From BD2-11 clade cluster bacterium bin43 (GTDB lineage: Bacteria; Gemmatimonadota; Gemmatimonadetes; Longimicrobiales; Gaopeijiaceae): DNA of 64,000 nucleotides. The stretch is taken from positions 1-64,000 of the forward strand of contig MPMR01000003.1 of the NCBI GenBank assembly GCA_002238605.1. The letters run 5' to 3'. Positions 56,899 through 64,000 of this stretch are shown here, in pieces (the stretch's first letter is position 1; each line of letters starts with the position of its first letter). A model generated the notes under the pieces. That model did no database searches. It was given only the letters and a program-made list of their open reading frames with translations, and was not told where the DNA came from. A program made the translations under genes and the position numbers.

Positions 56899-58151
56899 GC
56901 GCCCCCCACGATGGTCGCCACCGGCGCGGACGGCACGACCCCGACGGTCAGCACCGCCGCGGACCGACCATCCAGCATATGCGCCTCGAGCGTAGCGTCG
57001 GTCAGCGCCGCGGCCACCGCCTGGCCCCGGGACACGAACGCGTCGCGCGCCGCCTCGTCCTCCCAGATCGACCACCAGACCAGCCCGCGGCTTTCGTCCT
57101 CGCCTTCGACCAGGGCGAACTGGTCGCCCTCCCAGCCGCCGATCGGCTCCCCATCCGCCGCGACCTCCTCGAACAGAATCCCGATCTCCGCCAGCCCGAG
57201 CGAGTTCGTGTAGATCACCGCGGCACCGCCACCGTTGATGTCGATGTCGACCGGTGCATCCGGTTCCGGCCCGAACGCCCGATCCGGTTCCAGCACCTGC
57301 TCGGTGGAGTGAGGAAGCAAATCTCCGAAGGGAGGCGGCCGGCCGGGACGCTGCTGCCACAGCACGCGGACGTACTCCGTGCCCTGCACGTAGGGGAAGA
57401 TGAGCGACTCGCGCACGAGCCTGGGAGCAGTGCTCAGGACCGGCGATGCACTCGCGGCCCCCGCCAGCGATGGCCCCATCAGGTCGATGAAGTTCGGAAT
57501 CGCCACCAGGTCCACCTGAGCCCCCTGCTGCTTCTCGAGCGCGTACTCGAGCATCACGAGGGTGGCGTGGCCCTCGGCCGCCGCCTGAGCCGCGATCTGG
57601 CGGTCGTTGCCGCGCGCGCGCGCGGTCAGCGCGTCGAGGTCGACGGCCTGGTCCTGGGCGGCGTGGACGAGTTCGTGGACCAGCACGGTTTCGACGGTCT
57701 CTTCGTCCTGGCCGGACCGCACGTAGAGGGCCACCGAGTCGGGATCGTAGAAGCCGGCCACCTGCTCGGTATAGAGCGCCAGGAAGAGCGCGCCCAGGTC
57801 GAGGTCGGAGGGAACCAGCCCGAGCAGCGCGTAACTGTCCCGGATGCGCTCCACTTCGCCCTCCCGAAACTCCTCGTCGAGCTTGGAGGCCAGGTACCGC
57901 ACCAGCTCTTCCTCGCTTCGCCACTCCACGCGCACCGGCTCCGTAAAGCTGAGCCCGGAGCGCTCGCTGATGTCCTGGAGCAGCCCGTTGGCCATTTCCT
58001 GCAGGGCAGCGTCCGACGATACGGCCAGACCGCTGGTGGGCGATTCCTGGCTGCACGCGATGCTGGGCACGAGGACGACCGGCAGGAGCGCCCACCACCA
58101 CCGTGCGGGCAGCGCGGCACCGTCGCGCGGACCGTGGATGCCCGGCCTCAT
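56895..58151 (-). CDS. Zinc metalloprotease-like lipoprotein
   Basis: The 418-residue protein has a lipoprotein signal ending PSIAC (Cys33). A zincin motif HELVHAAQD (His159, Glu160, His163) and a probable third ligand in AAAEGHATLVM (about 190) form an active site, as in gluzincins. A beta-rich C-terminal half follows. It sits in an overlapping gene set: the ATG overlaps the cupin stop (ATGA) and the stop overlaps the aroB start. I do not recognise a named family. It probably acts in the periplasm. Confidence 0.83.
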   Translation of the reverse strand: MRPGIHGPRDGAALPARWWWALLPVVLVPSIACSQESPTSGLAVSSDAALQEMANGLLQDISERSGLSFTEPVRVEWRSEEELVRYLASKLDEEFREGEVERIRDSYALLGLVPSDLDLGALFLALYTEQVAGFYDPDSVALYVRSGQDEETVETVLVHELVHAAQDQAVDLDALTARARGNDRQIAAQAAAEGHATLVMLEYALEKQQGAQVDLVAIPNFIDLMGPSLAGAASASPVLSTAPRLVRESLIFPYVQGTEYVRVLWQQRPGRPPPFGDLLPHSTEQVLEPDRAFGPEPDAPVDIDINGGGAAVIYTNSLGLAEIGILFEEVAADGEPIGGWEGDQFALVEGEDESRGLVWWSIWEDEAARDAFVSRGQAVAAALTDATLEAHMLDGRSAAVLTVGVVPSAPVATIVGGA

Positions 58152-58540
58152 CCCCGCCGCCCGGAACTCCCGGCGCGCCCGGAGTTCCCTGCACGCCCGT
58201 AACGATCCTCGAGGCGGACCACGTCGTCCAGTTCGGGCGTCGACGCCTCCAGGATATCCACGTCCGTCACCGCCTCCATGCGGTGCACGGTTCCCGGAAC
58301 GATGCGCACCGCATCCCCTTCCCTCATCATCCGCTCCTCCAGTTCATCCGCCGAGGAGCCGAGCCACAGATGCATCGACCCGGCCAGCACGTACAGGGTC
58401 TCATCCTTCTCGCGGTGGTACTGCAGCGAAAGCGCCTCGCCGGCGTTCACATGAAGGATCTTGCCTGCGTAGCGTCCGGTGTGCGCCCAGATGAGCTCGT
58501 AGCCCCAGGGCTTGTCGACCCGGACGGAGTGTGTCTTCAT
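58148..58540 (-). CDS. Cupin, mannose-6-phosphate isomerase type II-like
   Basis: This is a 130-residue single-cupin protein. It begins MKTHSVRVDKPWGYELIWAH, the start of the type II phosphomannose isomerase domain, and has metal-site blocks SLQYHREKDETLYVLAGSMH and IVPGTVHRMEAV. The last 20 residues are a Gly/Arg/Ser tail. Stand-alone versions may isomerise or bind sugar phosphates. The open frame extends 32 codons upstream, but residues there do not fit the family. It is the first gene of the overlapping set with the metalloprotease and aroB. Confidence 0.87.
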   Translation of the reverse strand: MKTHSVRVDKPWGYELIWAHTGRYAGKILHVNAGEALSLQYHREKDETLYVLAGSMHLWLGSSADELEERMMREGDAVRIVPGTVHRMEAVTDVDILEASTPELDDVVRLEDRYGRAGNSGRAGSSGRRG

Positions 58541-58637
58541 CTCCAGGACTCCGCCAGTTGCCTCATCGCAGGGGAATCTATCACCCGGAGCAAGTGCGAG
58601 GGCACCGGCTCCCGTCGGGAACCGCCCATGCAACAAA

Positions 58638-58669
58638 CGCGCCCGCCACCCCTGCGGGCGGCGGGCGCG
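58638..58669 (-). terminator. Rho-independent terminator of the surface-protein operon
   Basis: CGCGCCCGCC (58638-58647) and GGCGGGCGCG (58660-58669) form a perfect 10-bp GC stem with a 12-nt loop. On the minus strand the stem is followed at once by TTTGTTG. It lies 28 bases past the stop of the lipoprotein gene at 58697 and upstream of the cupin gene, separating the two transcripts. Confidence 0.8.
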
Positions 58670-58696
58670 GACTGCTGCGACATGCCGGCGCCGACC

Positions 58697-60466
58697 TCAG
58701 CCTCCGAAGAACTCCTTGAACTTGTTCTTGTAGTCGTCGCTCTGCTGCACCCACATCTCGGTGATCGACGTGATCCCGTCCGGCTCAAGCACGACCAGAT
58801 AGTGGGTGAACGACGCGAAATCGCCGACCTGCCCCGCCTCCAGCCGGTCCGCCCCGTTTCCGCGGGCATCCAGCGTGATCGTGTTGCCCCGGGACGAAGT
58901 GCCGACGCCCGTAGCCGAGACAGCGGCAAGATAGCTCTGGTAGTGCATGCCCGGAGGTGGCGCCGGCAGCCTGTTGAGTTCCACCAGCAGCGAACCTTCG
59001 TAGAAGGACCCCGAACCCGAGCCACCACCGAAGAAGGGCTCTATCTCCCCGCCCGAACCCAGGTGGCCGAAGGTCATGGCCCCCTGCTGCATGAGGTTGT
59101 CGGACGTCAGGTATTCCTGGAAGAGGAACGGCCCCCCGGTCGGAGCGCTCGCCTGCCCCGATTCCGCACTCACGGCAACATGCGTGAACCCGGCGAAGTC
59201 CTGGTCCATCGACACTTCCAGCTTCGCGTGGTACACATCCTCCGAGGATGATGGCGAGAAGATCGAACCCATCATCATCATGTCCATGTCCGTTGCAGGA
59301 TAGATCGTGGCGTCAGCGGCGGAGTAGGATCCCGACCCGGCGTCGTACAACCAGAGCTGGTACGAACCACCGGAGAGGGGCGACAAGCCGCTCAGCGTGA
59401 CGTCGATCTGGCCGGGCGCGGCGAAAGAGTTGGCACCCCCGGAAAGCTCCGGTGCGTTCGGCACCACATCAGTCGGGAAGGGCGCCATCGTGTTGTTGAT
59501 GACGTTTCCGTTGGCATCGATGTCCGGACCCAGCTGCATGCGGACGGTCGGGGGACCCGCGGGCAGGGCGTCCTCGCCCGGCGGCCCCTCGTAGAGGAGC
59601 AGATAGTTGTACTGCCCGGGCGCGAGGGTGGCGCCCACCTCGTTCGAGCCGAACGGAGTGTTGGCCGCGGTGAACTCGGCGGCCGTAGTGGCCTCCGCAC
59701 CTGCCGCCGGTACCGGCCAGAGGTCCCCGGGAGTGGCCCTGATGATACAGTCGACGGTTCCGTTGCCGTCGGCGTCGGTCTCGATGATCCCGAGCGCTAC
59801 CGGATTGACCGGCGCGCCTACGCCGGTGATCGAGCTGTAGTCGCACGTGACGTCCGAATAGACGAGTTCCCGCCCCGGGAGGAAGGACAGTTCGTCGGGA
59901 GCGTCCACCGGAACCCCCGTCAGCACCTGGTTGTGGTCCAGTTCACCGTTGACCTGAAGCGCCATGCGCGCCAGGACGACCGTATAGACGGTGGAAGGCT
60001 CAAGGCCGGTAACCACGCCCCACATGTCCCAATCGCCCGGCGCAAAGGCCGGGTTGGCGGAAATCGAAATGAGTTCATACATGCCGAAGTGACTGCCGAC
60101 CGCGGCCGAACTCTCCCTCAGGGCGGGGAGCCTCGGATCCTGTGAGGAGTTGCGAACCGAAGGACCCATGTCCACGGCGGGGGCTGTGAACTGACCATTG
60201 TTCACGTCGCGGAACAGCCCTCCCGCCCCCGTCCCCCGGTCAAACCCGTCCGGAACCGAGAAATCGAACCCGGACACGACCGCCTTCGAGAGCTCTACCG
60301 AGCCGGAGGGGTACACCGCATCCCCCGGCGCGATCGCCATCTTGAGAATGGGCCGGTCCGCGGTAAGGTCGGTGATGTTGTCGGTTTCGCAGGCGGCGAG
60401 GAGAAGCGCGCCGCAGAGGGCGACACCCACCGCGTGCAGCCGAATTCGCTTGCGTACTGGAATCAT
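58697..60466 (-). CDS. Large surface lipoprotein of unknown function
   Basis: The 589-residue protein starts at an ATG behind AGGAGGCGATCCAGA. A lipoprotein signal ends LLLAAC (Cys about residue 26). The rest is Gly/Ser/Asp-rich with beta-strand character and Ig-like stretches (GLSPLSGGSYQLWLYDAGSG, GPPTVRMQLGPDIDANGNVI), a Met run (ATDMDMMMMGS) and the charged end DDYKNKFKEFFGG. No catalytic motif is seen. It is the last gene of the PorV operon and may be a surface anchor or adhesin-like protein. The family is not recognised. Confidence 0.78.
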   Translation of the reverse strand: MIPVRKRIRLHAVGVALCGALLLAACETDNITDLTADRPILKMAIAPGDAVYPSGSVELSKAVVSGFDFSVPDGFDRGTGAGGLFRDVNNGQFTAPAVDMGPSVRNSSQDPRLPALRESSAAVGSHFGMYELISISANPAFAPGDWDMWGVVTGLEPSTVYTVVLARMALQVNGELDHNQVLTGVPVDAPDELSFLPGRELVYSDVTCDYSSITGVGAPVNPVALGIIETDADGNGTVDCIIRATPGDLWPVPAAGAEATTAAEFTAANTPFGSNEVGATLAPGQYNYLLLYEGPPGEDALPAGPPTVRMQLGPDIDANGNVINNTMAPFPTDVVPNAPELSGGANSFAAPGQIDVTLSGLSPLSGGSYQLWLYDAGSGSYSAADATIYPATDMDMMMMGSIFSPSSSEDVYHAKLEVSMDQDFAGFTHVAVSAESGQASAPTGGPFLFQEYLTSDNLMQQGAMTFGHLGSGGEIEPFFGGGSGSGSFYEGSLLVELNRLPAPPPGMHYQSYLAAVSATGVGTSSRGNTITLDARGNGADRLEAGQVGDFASFTHYLVVLEPDGITSITEMWVQQSDDYKNKFKEFFGG

Positions 60467-60486
60467 TCTGGATCGCCTCCTGCCCG

Positions 60487-61194
60487 CTAGCGGTTGAGTC
60501 CGGGGACGTATGTCAACCCGATCGACAGGCGGATGTTGTGGATCATGTCCTGCTTGTCCGGGATGTCGGTTCGCTCGGCATCGGGGAACCGACAGGTCCC
60601 GTCGCTGCCGCAGTTACGCAGTCTTTCGTCCACCGGGTTCAGGACGTCGCGGTCGAAGTCCCTGTAGATGACGTCGCGCACGTCGACCTGGATACCGGCG
60701 GCTTCGGTGACGGCGTAGCGCACGCCCGCGCCTCCCTGGACCATCTGATGGGTCACGCGCCGGAAGTCGTCGTTCGCCTGCGTATCCAGGTACAGCGTGG
60801 CTCCACCCGCGCCGACGACGACATATGGGTCCAGGGAGCTTCCGGGCATGACGCTGATGTGCGCGTTGAAGCCGTAGTGGAGCGCGCTCAGCGTCTGGCC
60901 GACCTCGTAGATGCGCGTGCTGTCGGCGCCGAAGTCGATGGCGGCCACATAGAAGCTTCCGTCGGTATCGGCGCGGTGAAACTGGATCGCAGGCCCCAGC
61001 GCGATGCGCGGCGTGAGCTGATACAACGCCTCCAGGGCAAGCATGGGGCTGTTCATGAGGGAACTCGACGGGGCGTACATCTGAGTTCCCGCGGACACTT
61101 CTACGCTCCAGGCACCCTGCTCGGACTGGGCATGCACGGCCGAGGGCAGCGCCATCACCAGCCCGGCCAGCGCCAACCGGTTCAGTACTCTCAT
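60487..61194 (-). CDS. Outer-membrane beta-barrel protein (OmpA/OprF-barrel-like)
   Basis: The 235-residue protein starts at ATG 61194 behind GGGAGGAAATAGACTG, with a signal peptide cut near VHAQS. Strand-like segments are WSVEVSAGTQMYAP, LEALYQLTPRIALGPAIQFH, YGFNAHISVMPGSSLDPYVV and IRLSIGLTYVPGLNR at the end. One Cys pair in NCGSDGTCRF could be a disulfide in a loop. It sits between the PorV-like barrel and the lipoprotein, with short gaps on the same strand. Probable barrel of eight strands; role unknown. Confidence 0.8.
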   Translation of the reverse strand: MRVLNRLALAGLVMALPSAVHAQSEQGAWSVEVSAGTQMYAPSSSLMNSPMLALEALYQLTPRIALGPAIQFHRADTDGSFYVAAIDFGADSTRIYEVGQTLSALHYGFNAHISVMPGSSLDPYVVVGAGGATLYLDTQANDDFRRVTHQMVQGGAGVRYAVTEAAGIQVDVRDVIYRDFDRDVLNPVDERLRNCGSDGTCRFPDAERTDIPDKQDMIHNIRLSIGLTYVPGLNR

Positions 61195-61262
61195 CAGTCT
61201 ATTTCCTCCCGTTTTTCCACGGGGTCGCGCAGCCAGGTCTCCCTTTCCGACACCGAGCCGCA

Positions 61263-62378
61263 TCAGAACTGCAGCTGGAAGCTGAAGACCTGGATGTTCT
61301 CCAGCTGCTCCATCGACGTGTAGGCGTAGTCCACGCTCAGCGTGCCCAGCTCCCCGACCGGCAGCCGCAGGCCTCCACCCGCGGCGGCCGCGTGCATGAG
61401 GCCGTGATCGATCTGGTCTTCGTTCGCGAAGCGCTTGCCGGCGCGCACGAAGGCCAGTCCCCTGAAGCCGTACTCGAGTCCGAGCGCGGTTTGCTGGGGC
61501 GCGTCGACGGGGTCGTTGATGTCGGCCATCAGGCGGAGCGACTGGTCCGCATCTGGAGAAACGATCGCATCCGCGCCCCCGATCAGGTCCAGCATCACGC
61601 TGAAACGGAACGACGTCGGGAGTTCGAGATGGTCGGTCGCCGCGGACAATTCCATGACCCTGATGAAATCCTCGATCTGGTTCTCGGAGAACGACGTGTT
61701 CACCCGGCTGTTAAGCAGGTTTCCCTCGAATCGACCCGAAGTCCCGAGGTTGGTGAGCGACGCTCCGAGGGTGACCCCGTAGAGCCCGGTGCGGAACACC
61801 GTGCTCATGTCGACGCCGACGTAGCTCGCGGTCGCGTTGGTGATTCCTTCCTCGACGACCTTGCCCGCCAGACCCACCGTCAGGCGGTCGGTGATGGGCT
61901 GCGCGAAGTGCAGTCCGATGGCGGTTCCCGTCCAGCTGAAGGACGCGGCGGTCGGATCCTGCTCGCCTCCATAGCCGGCGTTGGGCCAGTACTCGCTCTG
62001 CCAGGGCATCTCCCCGGAGTCGAGGGTGTTTACGCTGATGCCGATGCGGGTGAATCCGAACGGCATCACCACGCCCACGAAGGTGTGCTGGATGTCGAGC
62101 TCTTCGAACAGCCGTGCCGTTGTCATCCCTGCCGAAAAGCCGTCGAGGCGCGACATGGCCGCGCTGTTCCAGTAGAGCGAAGTGACGTCGTCGGCCGCCG
62201 CTCCGAAGGCGCCTCCCAGCGCCTGGCCTCGCGCGCCGACGCCCAGCGCGAGAAAGGCGGCGCCCCGGGTTCCGACCCGGGTCACGATCTGTTCCGGCGT
62301 TGAGGTCAGCGTTTCCTGAGCCTCCAGCATCTCCGCCGTCGCCACGAGCGTGAGCGCTAGCAGCAGTGCACGGTTCAT
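61263..62378 (-). CDS. PorV/PorQ-family outer-membrane protein
   Basis: The 371-residue protein has a signal peptide (cut near EAQET) and the family start TRGAAFLALGVGARGQALGG, then AFGAAADDVTSLYWNSAAMS, the typical PorV/PorQ and UPF0164-like block. ALGLEYGFRGLAFVRAGKRF and the C-terminal VFSFQLQF fit a large barrel. In type 9 secretion PorV shuttles cargo carrying a C-terminal sorting domain. Its upstream neighbour carries such a domain. Ribosome binding site AAGGAGATAGATCA. No PorU or PorK-M genes are visible. Confidence 0.88.
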   Translation of the reverse strand: MNRALLLALTLVATAEMLEAQETLTSTPEQIVTRVGTRGAAFLALGVGARGQALGGAFGAAADDVTSLYWNSAAMSRLDGFSAGMTTARLFEELDIQHTFVGVVMPFGFTRIGISVNTLDSGEMPWQSEYWPNAGYGGEQDPTAASFSWTGTAIGLHFAQPITDRLTVGLAGKVVEEGITNATASYVGVDMSTVFRTGLYGVTLGASLTNLGTSGRFEGNLLNSRVNTSFSENQIEDFIRVMELSAATDHLELPTSFRFSVMLDLIGGADAIVSPDADQSLRLMADINDPVDAPQQTALGLEYGFRGLAFVRAGKRFANEDQIDHGLMHAAAAGGGLRLPVGELGTLSVDYAYTSMEQLENIQVFSFQLQF

Positions 62379-62411
62379 TGATCTATCTCCTTGGCCTTTA
62401 GGCCTTTAGGC

Positions 62412-64000
62412 TCAGCGAATGACGACGAACTTGCCCATCTTCTTCTGGCCGCCGGATTCGAGAACGAAGATGTACAGTCCCGCTCCCAGGTTCGTGCGCT
62501 CGCGGGTCTGCATGTCCCAGTTCAGGTCTCCTCCGCAATCTCCGGCACCGCAGTAGGCGGTGATCCCCTGGAGATCCTCGGGGCCATAGACGAGCTCCTG
62601 GATGAACCGTCCCGCCACGTCGAAGATGCGGATGGTCCCTTCCTGGGGAAGGTTGGTGAACTTCAGCACCCGCGCGTCGGTCGCGCGCTCGAACGCGCTC
62701 CCGTAGAGGTACGGGTTGGGCACCACGTGTACGTCGTCGAGCGAAACCGCGCCGCTCGCCGCCGCCTCGGCCGCCGTGATCGCCCTCTGCACGTCCACCA
62801 CCACCTCGTCGCCCGACTGAAGCGGTACCAGCCAGGGAACCGTCAGCGTGACCTGCTCGGTCACCGGGATGTAGCCGGATTCGGTCGACCCTCCGGTGGT
62901 CGGATCGCAGGAGGGACGCGGGGCGTCGCAGCCAAGGGTCACGTCAAAGGTCACGGCCGTGGCCGTCTCCGTTGCGGGCTGCCCGCCCGCGTCGAGGACG
63001 GTATTGCCCTCGTCGTCGGTCACCTCCCGGGTCACGGTCTCAACGAAATAGATCTGGTCGCCCGGCACCCACACGCCCGCCGGAACCTCCACCCGGGCCG
63101 TGTCGACGCCCTGTCCGACGAGCACCGATTCCTGGTGGCCGACCACCGCGATCTGCACATCGCGGCCGTAGGTGTTGTTGCGCACCGAGAACGGAAGCGA
63201 ATACGACTCCAGGGTTTCGACGTCCGGATCGACCTCCTGAACGGCTGCCAGGATATCCTCGCCCGTGCTCGAGGTCGAGGCCGCCGGCCGTCCCGACAGG
63301 GACGCGGCCACGGTGGCCTCGATCGCGGGATCCGGAAGGCGGAAGGGCGCGCCGGCGCCCCAGGCGTCCGCGTTCCACACGATCGCGTACTCGCCATACT
63401 CGTCGCCGCCCGCATACCCGGAGGGACCGGTCAGCCACCACACGGTGGGCTGCACGCGCGCCGCGACGGTGTCGGCCGACCCGGTGGTGAAGACCCTGGA
63501 CGGCGGATCCAGCGTACCCCCGTCCGCGGCGTTCACCGACACCGTGAAGAAGGGAAAGTCCTCGCGGCTGAAGAAGGCGCCGGGGGTGGCCTCGTCGCCA
63601 TCCAGAGTGGTCGAGGCGAGCAGGGGCGTCGATCCGGCGGCGACCACCATGCCGAAACCTCCTTCGAACACGGTGGTGCGCTGCATGGAACTCTGCATCG
63701 CGCTGTCGACCGGCAGTTCCTCCAGCCCGGACAGAGTCACGGTGCCGGACCGGTTGAAGTCCACGCCGGCGATCACGACCTCCTTCGGCTCTCCCTCCAT
63801 GCCGGTGACGGTGCGCACCGTCTGGGCAGCCACCGTGGTCTGAGTGGAGGTGGGCGAACCGGTGTCGTCCAGGTTGTCCACCTGGTTGACCACCAGCTTG
63901 TCGCCGAAGACGACCCGGTACTGCCCGGAAACGGGGGAGGTGCCGACGACGGAGAAATCGACCGGTACGGTGGAGTTTCCGCTGCGCGAGACCTCGTTCA
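62412..64000 (-). CDS. Large secreted protein with FlgD/type 9-like C-terminus (partial, runs off right edge)
   Basis: The frame is open to base 64000, so the N-terminus is missing; 529 codons are visible. The visible part has beta-rich repeats (RVVFGDKLVVNQV, VVAGVDFNRSGTVTLSGLEE) and ends in the pattern of a Por/FlgD Ig-like sorting domain: VHVVPNPYLYGSAFERA, LPQEGTIRIFDVAGRFIQEL, LNWDMQTRERTNLGAGLYIF, VLESGGQKKMGKFVVIR. Such ends direct export across the outer membrane. It lies directly upstream of the PorV-like gene. Full size and any catalytic domain are outside the window. Confidence 0.85.
   Translation of the reverse strand, partial: NEVSRSGNSTVPVDFSVVGTSPVSGQYRVVFGDKLVVNQVDNLDDTGSPTSTQTTVAAQTVRTVTGMEGEPKEVVIAGVDFNRSGTVTLSGLEELPVDSAMQSSMQRTTVFEGGFGMVVAAGSTPLLASTTLDGDEATPGAFFSREDFPFFTVSVNAADGGTLDPPSRVFTTGSADTVAARVQPTVWWLTGPSGYAGGDEYGEYAIVWNADAWGAGAPFRLPDPAIEATVAASLSGRPAASTSSTGEDILAAVQEVDPDVETLESYSLPFSVRNNTYGRDVQIAVVGHQESVLVGQGVDTARVEVPAGVWVPGDQIYFVETVTREVTDDEGNTVLDAGGQPATETATAVTFDVTLGCDAPRPSCDPTTGGSTESGYIPVTEQVTLTVPWLVPLQSGDEVVVDVQRAITAAEAAASGAVSLDDVHVVPNPYLYGSAFERATDARVLKFTNLPQEGTIRIFDVAGRFIQELVYGPEDLQGITAYCGAGDCGGDLNWDMQTRERTNLGAGLYIFVLESGGQKKMGKFVVIR

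Noticed and set aside
62393-62408. Two head-to-tail GGCCTTTA copies before the PorV gene
   Set aside because: Only two short copies in a 33-base gap; probably chance or a minor duplication.

Overview
The window is a strongly GC-rich, tightly packed bacterial chromosome segment with about 50 genes. I see no rRNA, tRNA, insertion sequence, prophage or CRISPR array. The gene mix fits a free-living or host-associated member of Gemmatimonadota or a close relative. The clues are a DUF1592/DUF1552/ankyrin export set, a PorV/PorQ-type barrel beside a large protein with a type 9-like C-terminus, several secreted M24 peptidases with N-terminal export signals, and many Cys-anchored lipoproteins. The phylum is an inference from gene content; no marker-gene comparison was possible.

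Region by region. Bases 1-1253 hold a secreted DUF4384-like protein cut by the left edge. Bases 1509-7750 carry DUF58 and BatA-like membrane proteins joined by a 4-base overlap to mfd (transcription-repair coupling). Bases 7831-10787 are two tandem parvulin-type periplasmic chaperones (lipoprotein PpiC, then SurA). Bases 10832-13463 are pdxA-holB-moaC linked by 4-base overlaps. Next come, on the minus strand, a lytic transglycosylase, guaB with a near-consensus promoter, and a small coiled protein. They are followed by a hexapeptide acyltransferase and a class IV aminotransferase (plus) and a PlsC-like acyltransferase (minus). Bases 20691-23880 hold a Tat-exported Rossmann protein, a possible 55-residue small ORF and an AlbA_2/HATPase regulator that contains a G-rich DNA repeat. 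Bases 23986-31559 (minus) run DUF1592 - DUF1552 - ankyrin - MFS exporter. Bases 31792-35426 (plus) hold a purine permease with an attenuator-like leader, an M24 lipoprotein and a VapBC pair.

Bases 35476-43236 contain acs, a Fur/PerR regulator, small unknowns, a GltS-type symporter whose end runs into a truncated FAD-oxidoreductase remnant, and a second secreted M24 peptidase. Bases 43254-47766 (plus) hold a barrel protein, moeA, an EamA transporter and a serine hydrolase. Bases 47859-58540 (minus) hold etfB-etfA, an NhaC-type antiporter coupled to a 3-methyladenine glycosylase, a NYN-LOTUS-LOTUS-HhH protein with a histone-H1-like repeat tail, and an overlapping cupin-metalloprotease-aroB-acyl-ligase series. 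Bases 58697-64000 (minus) are an outer-surface operon: a large protein with a type 9-like C-terminus (cut by the right edge), a PorV/PorQ barrel, a second barrel and a large lipoprotein, closed by a clear intrinsic terminator.

Functional themes are envelope biogenesis and export (SurA-type chaperones, barrels, lipoproteins, PorV), DNA maintenance (mfd, holB, glycosylase, NYN-LOTUS protein), cofactor and nucleotide synthesis (pdxA, moaC, moeA, guaB, aroB), and peptide, acetate and fatty-acid use (M24 peptidases, acs, acyl ligase, EtfAB).
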